DNA of 5,965 nucleotides, from assembly GCA_027306745.1 (NCBI GenBank), contig DAHUZD010000277.1:1-5965 (forward strand), in the 5' to 3' direction. The translations under genes were made by a program, and so were the position numbers. Source of the stretch: Acidobacteriaceae bacterium. Its GTDB lineage: Bacteria; Acidobacteriota; Terriglobia; Terriglobales; Acidobacteriaceae. The notes under the pieces were generated by a model. That model made no database searches, was not told the origin of the DNA, and was given only the letters and a program-made list of their open reading frames with translations. This document shows positions 4,707 through 5,965 of the stretch, in pieces (position 1 is the first letter of the stretch; every line of letters begins with the position of its first letter).

Positions 4707-5965
4707 ATGGCCGATGCTGCCCAGCCCGCAACGCCCGCGCCAGAAACTCTGACGCCCGGGCAGATCGCCGCGCGGCTCACGGAGTTCCTCACAGAGCACC
4801 CCGCGGCGGCGCTGCTGGAAAATGGCAAGCTGCTTTTGGATTTCCGCACGGCCCGCTCGTCCATCAACGCCGAACATGGCCGCTGCATGGCGCACTTCTG
4901 GTCCGAGGAGCGCAACCTGATCCGCCATGTCACGGGCCTCACCGAGCGCAAAGGCACGCTGCGCCTGAGCGTGCAGCGCATGGGCCAATCGCGCCCGCAA
5001 ATGTTGGAGCTTGTCCCCAGCCGCGACCGTCGCCAACCCAGCGAGCGCGACGCCACGCGCACAAAATATCTGGCTCTGTTGCAGCGCGTGTTGGAACGGC
5101 AGTTCCCCGAATATAAAGTAACCGGCCTGCGCACGGCGATGGATTTAGAGCGTAGCTTTGGCCCGTCCTACGCGCGGGGCCTGCACGTACGCGGCACAAC
5201 GGGCTGGGCCGTCATCGCTGTCAATGCCGAGGAATCGCCCGCCATCATTCACGGCATTCTCACGCTCGGCATTCTCTGGCTCCATCATTGTCGGGAACAT
5301 CCCCCGCAACGTTCGGGCGTGCGCGTCGTCGAAGGCCTACGCATCATTGTGCCTGCGGGCATGGGGGCCGTGACGGCTGCGCGTTTGGCTTGGATGAATC
5401 CAAGATCCGCCAAGTGGGAACTCTACGAACTGGACGAGCGCAGCGAAGACCTGTGGCAGCGCGAGGCCGACACCGCTGGCAATCTGCAGGTGGATTGGCT
5501 GCACGCTCCCGATGCAGCCCTGGCCCGCGAGCGCTTCTCCACAGCCATCGAAACCGTGCAGCAGATGCTAACCGCGCCCCAGCGCGCGCAGATGGAAATC
5601 GTCGTACGCGGCGGGGGTGAGGTTGCATTCCTCTGGCACGGGTTGGAGTTTGCCCGCGCTCGCTCCGCACTGGCCGCCAACAGTTTTTCTCGCAATGAGG
5701 AGATTCTCTTCGGAGCCGGGACCAGCGAAACCCCGCTAACCGAAACAAACGCGGTGGAGATGCGCGCATTGCTTGCGCAGATGGCCAGCCGCCGCCATGC
5801 CCGCGGCGACAAACGCGACACGCTCTACCGCATGCAACCGGAGCGATGGCTGGAGTCGCGGTTGCGCACCTCACTGGATGCTCTTGATCCGCAGCTTGAT
5901 CCGCAGCCGGTCTACGCGCAGGTGCCCGCATTCTCCGGCGCAGACCACTCCCTGCTCGACCTGTT
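4707..5965 (+). CDS. Large conserved-type protein of unknown function, 3' end outside window
   Basis: An open frame of 419 codons starts at the ATG at 4707 and runs off the window with no stop. It begins 9 bp after the yfiT-like gene, suggesting one transcript. No signal peptide or membrane span is visible, so it is probably cytosolic. Residues 1-17 are a P/A/T-rich tail. Residues 18-104 contain a block with HGRCMAHFWSEERNLIRHVT (57-76). Residues 160-233 are mixed alpha/beta, with a hydrophobic stretch IIHGILTLGILWLHH (180-194) and VRVVEGLRIIVPAGMGAVTAARLAW (205-229). Residues 237-250 are WELYELDERSEDLW. The last visible part, VYAQVPAFSGADHSLLDL (402-419), looks like the strand and aspartate that open a PD-(D/E)XK nuclease core, with D418 as candidate metal ligand. 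The matching ExK would lie past the window edge. I recall similar uncharacterised acidobacterial proteins, but this is memory rather than a search. The reading frame is well supported; the function is not known. The Shine-Dalgarno is weak. Confidence 0.82.
   Translation, partial: MADAAQPATPAPETLTPGQIAARLTEFLTEHPAAALLENGKLLLDFRTARSSINAEHGRCMAHFWSEERNLIRHVTGLTERKGTLRLSVQRMGQSRPQMLELVPSRDRRQPSERDATRTKYLALLQRVLERQFPEYKVTGLRTAMDLERSFGPSYARGLHVRGTTGWAVIAVNAEESPAIIHGILTLGILWLHHCREHPPQRSGVRVVEGLRIIVPAGMGAVTAARLAWMNPRSAKWELYELDERSEDLWQREADTAGNLQVDWLHAPDAALARERFSTAIETVQQMLTAPQRAQMEIVVRGGGEVAFLWHGLEFARARSALAANSFSRNEEILFGAGTSETPLTETNAVEMRALLAQMASRRHARGDKRDTLYRMQPERWLESRLRTSLDALDPQLDPQPVYAQVPAFSGADHSLLDL
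5883..5906 (+). repeat. Exact 12-bp tandem duplication inside the unknown gene
   Basis: CTTGATCCGCAG occurs twice back to back (5883-5894 and 5895-5906), in frame, giving LDPQLDPQ (residues 393-400). It falls in what looks like a linker between the body of the protein and the nuclease-like end. The length is a multiple of three, so the frame is kept. It is probably a recent slippage event. Confidence 0.6.

Noticed and set aside
4365..5036. A 223-codon open frame on the minus strand across the yfiT-like gene and the start of the unknown gene
   Set aside because: It crosses two better supported plus-strand genes and its translation shows no motif. Treated as a GC-driven shadow.
5344..5931. A 195-codon open frame on the minus strand opposite the unknown gene
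   Set aside because: The translation is dominated by R, A and P, typical of a reverse-strand shadow. The plus-strand frame is open for over 400 codons and follows the upstream gene closely.
1..5965. Whether the window holds a mobile element, CRISPR array, RNA gene or defence island
   Set aside because: No terminal repeats, transposase or integrase motifs, spaced repeat array or tRNA-like cloverleaf was seen, and base composition and coding style appear uniform. The nuclease-like hint at the 3' end alone does not make a defence system.

Overview
The window looks like a chromosomal housekeeping stretch from a GC-rich bacterium. Acidobacteriota (Terriglobia-like) is my best guess. It rests on the overall protein character and on a resemblance, from memory, of the last gene and the small exported protein to acidobacterial conserved proteins; no marker gene in the window proves it. 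There is no sign of a mobile element, phage, CRISPR array, tRNA or rRNA. Coding density is very high, and no gene-free stretch exceeds about 120 bases.

Layout. (1) Positions 3-551, plus strand: the 3' end of an ftsK/spoIIIE-type DNA translocase gene, including the last part of the motor and the DNA-reading gamma winged helix. It converges on (2) a three-gene cluster on the minus strand, transcribed from about 4049 down to 581: tldD (2571-4049), a small gene for an exported beta-rich protein (2023-2484), and tldE/pmbA (581-1963). TldD and TldE are the two halves of a heteromeric metalloprotease that degrades or trims unfolded and modified peptides in the cytoplasm. TldD here keeps the complete HExxxH...Cys zinc site and TldE lacks it, as expected. 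(3) A 117-bp divergent control region (4050-4166) separates tldD from (4) a plus-strand pair: a YfiT/DinB-superfamily metal-dependent thiol transferase (4167-4697) and, 9 bp later, a large protein of unknown function (4707 to beyond the window end). The visible C-terminus of that protein resembles the first half of a PD-(D/E)XK nuclease core.

Points most worth a second look: the exported protein gene wedged between two genes for partners of a cytoplasmic protease; the unknown protein cut by the window edge, with a testable nuclease prediction; and a perfect 9-bp inverted repeat whose loop holds the ftsK stop codon at the convergent junction. I do not see convincing evidence of a wholly new multi-gene system.
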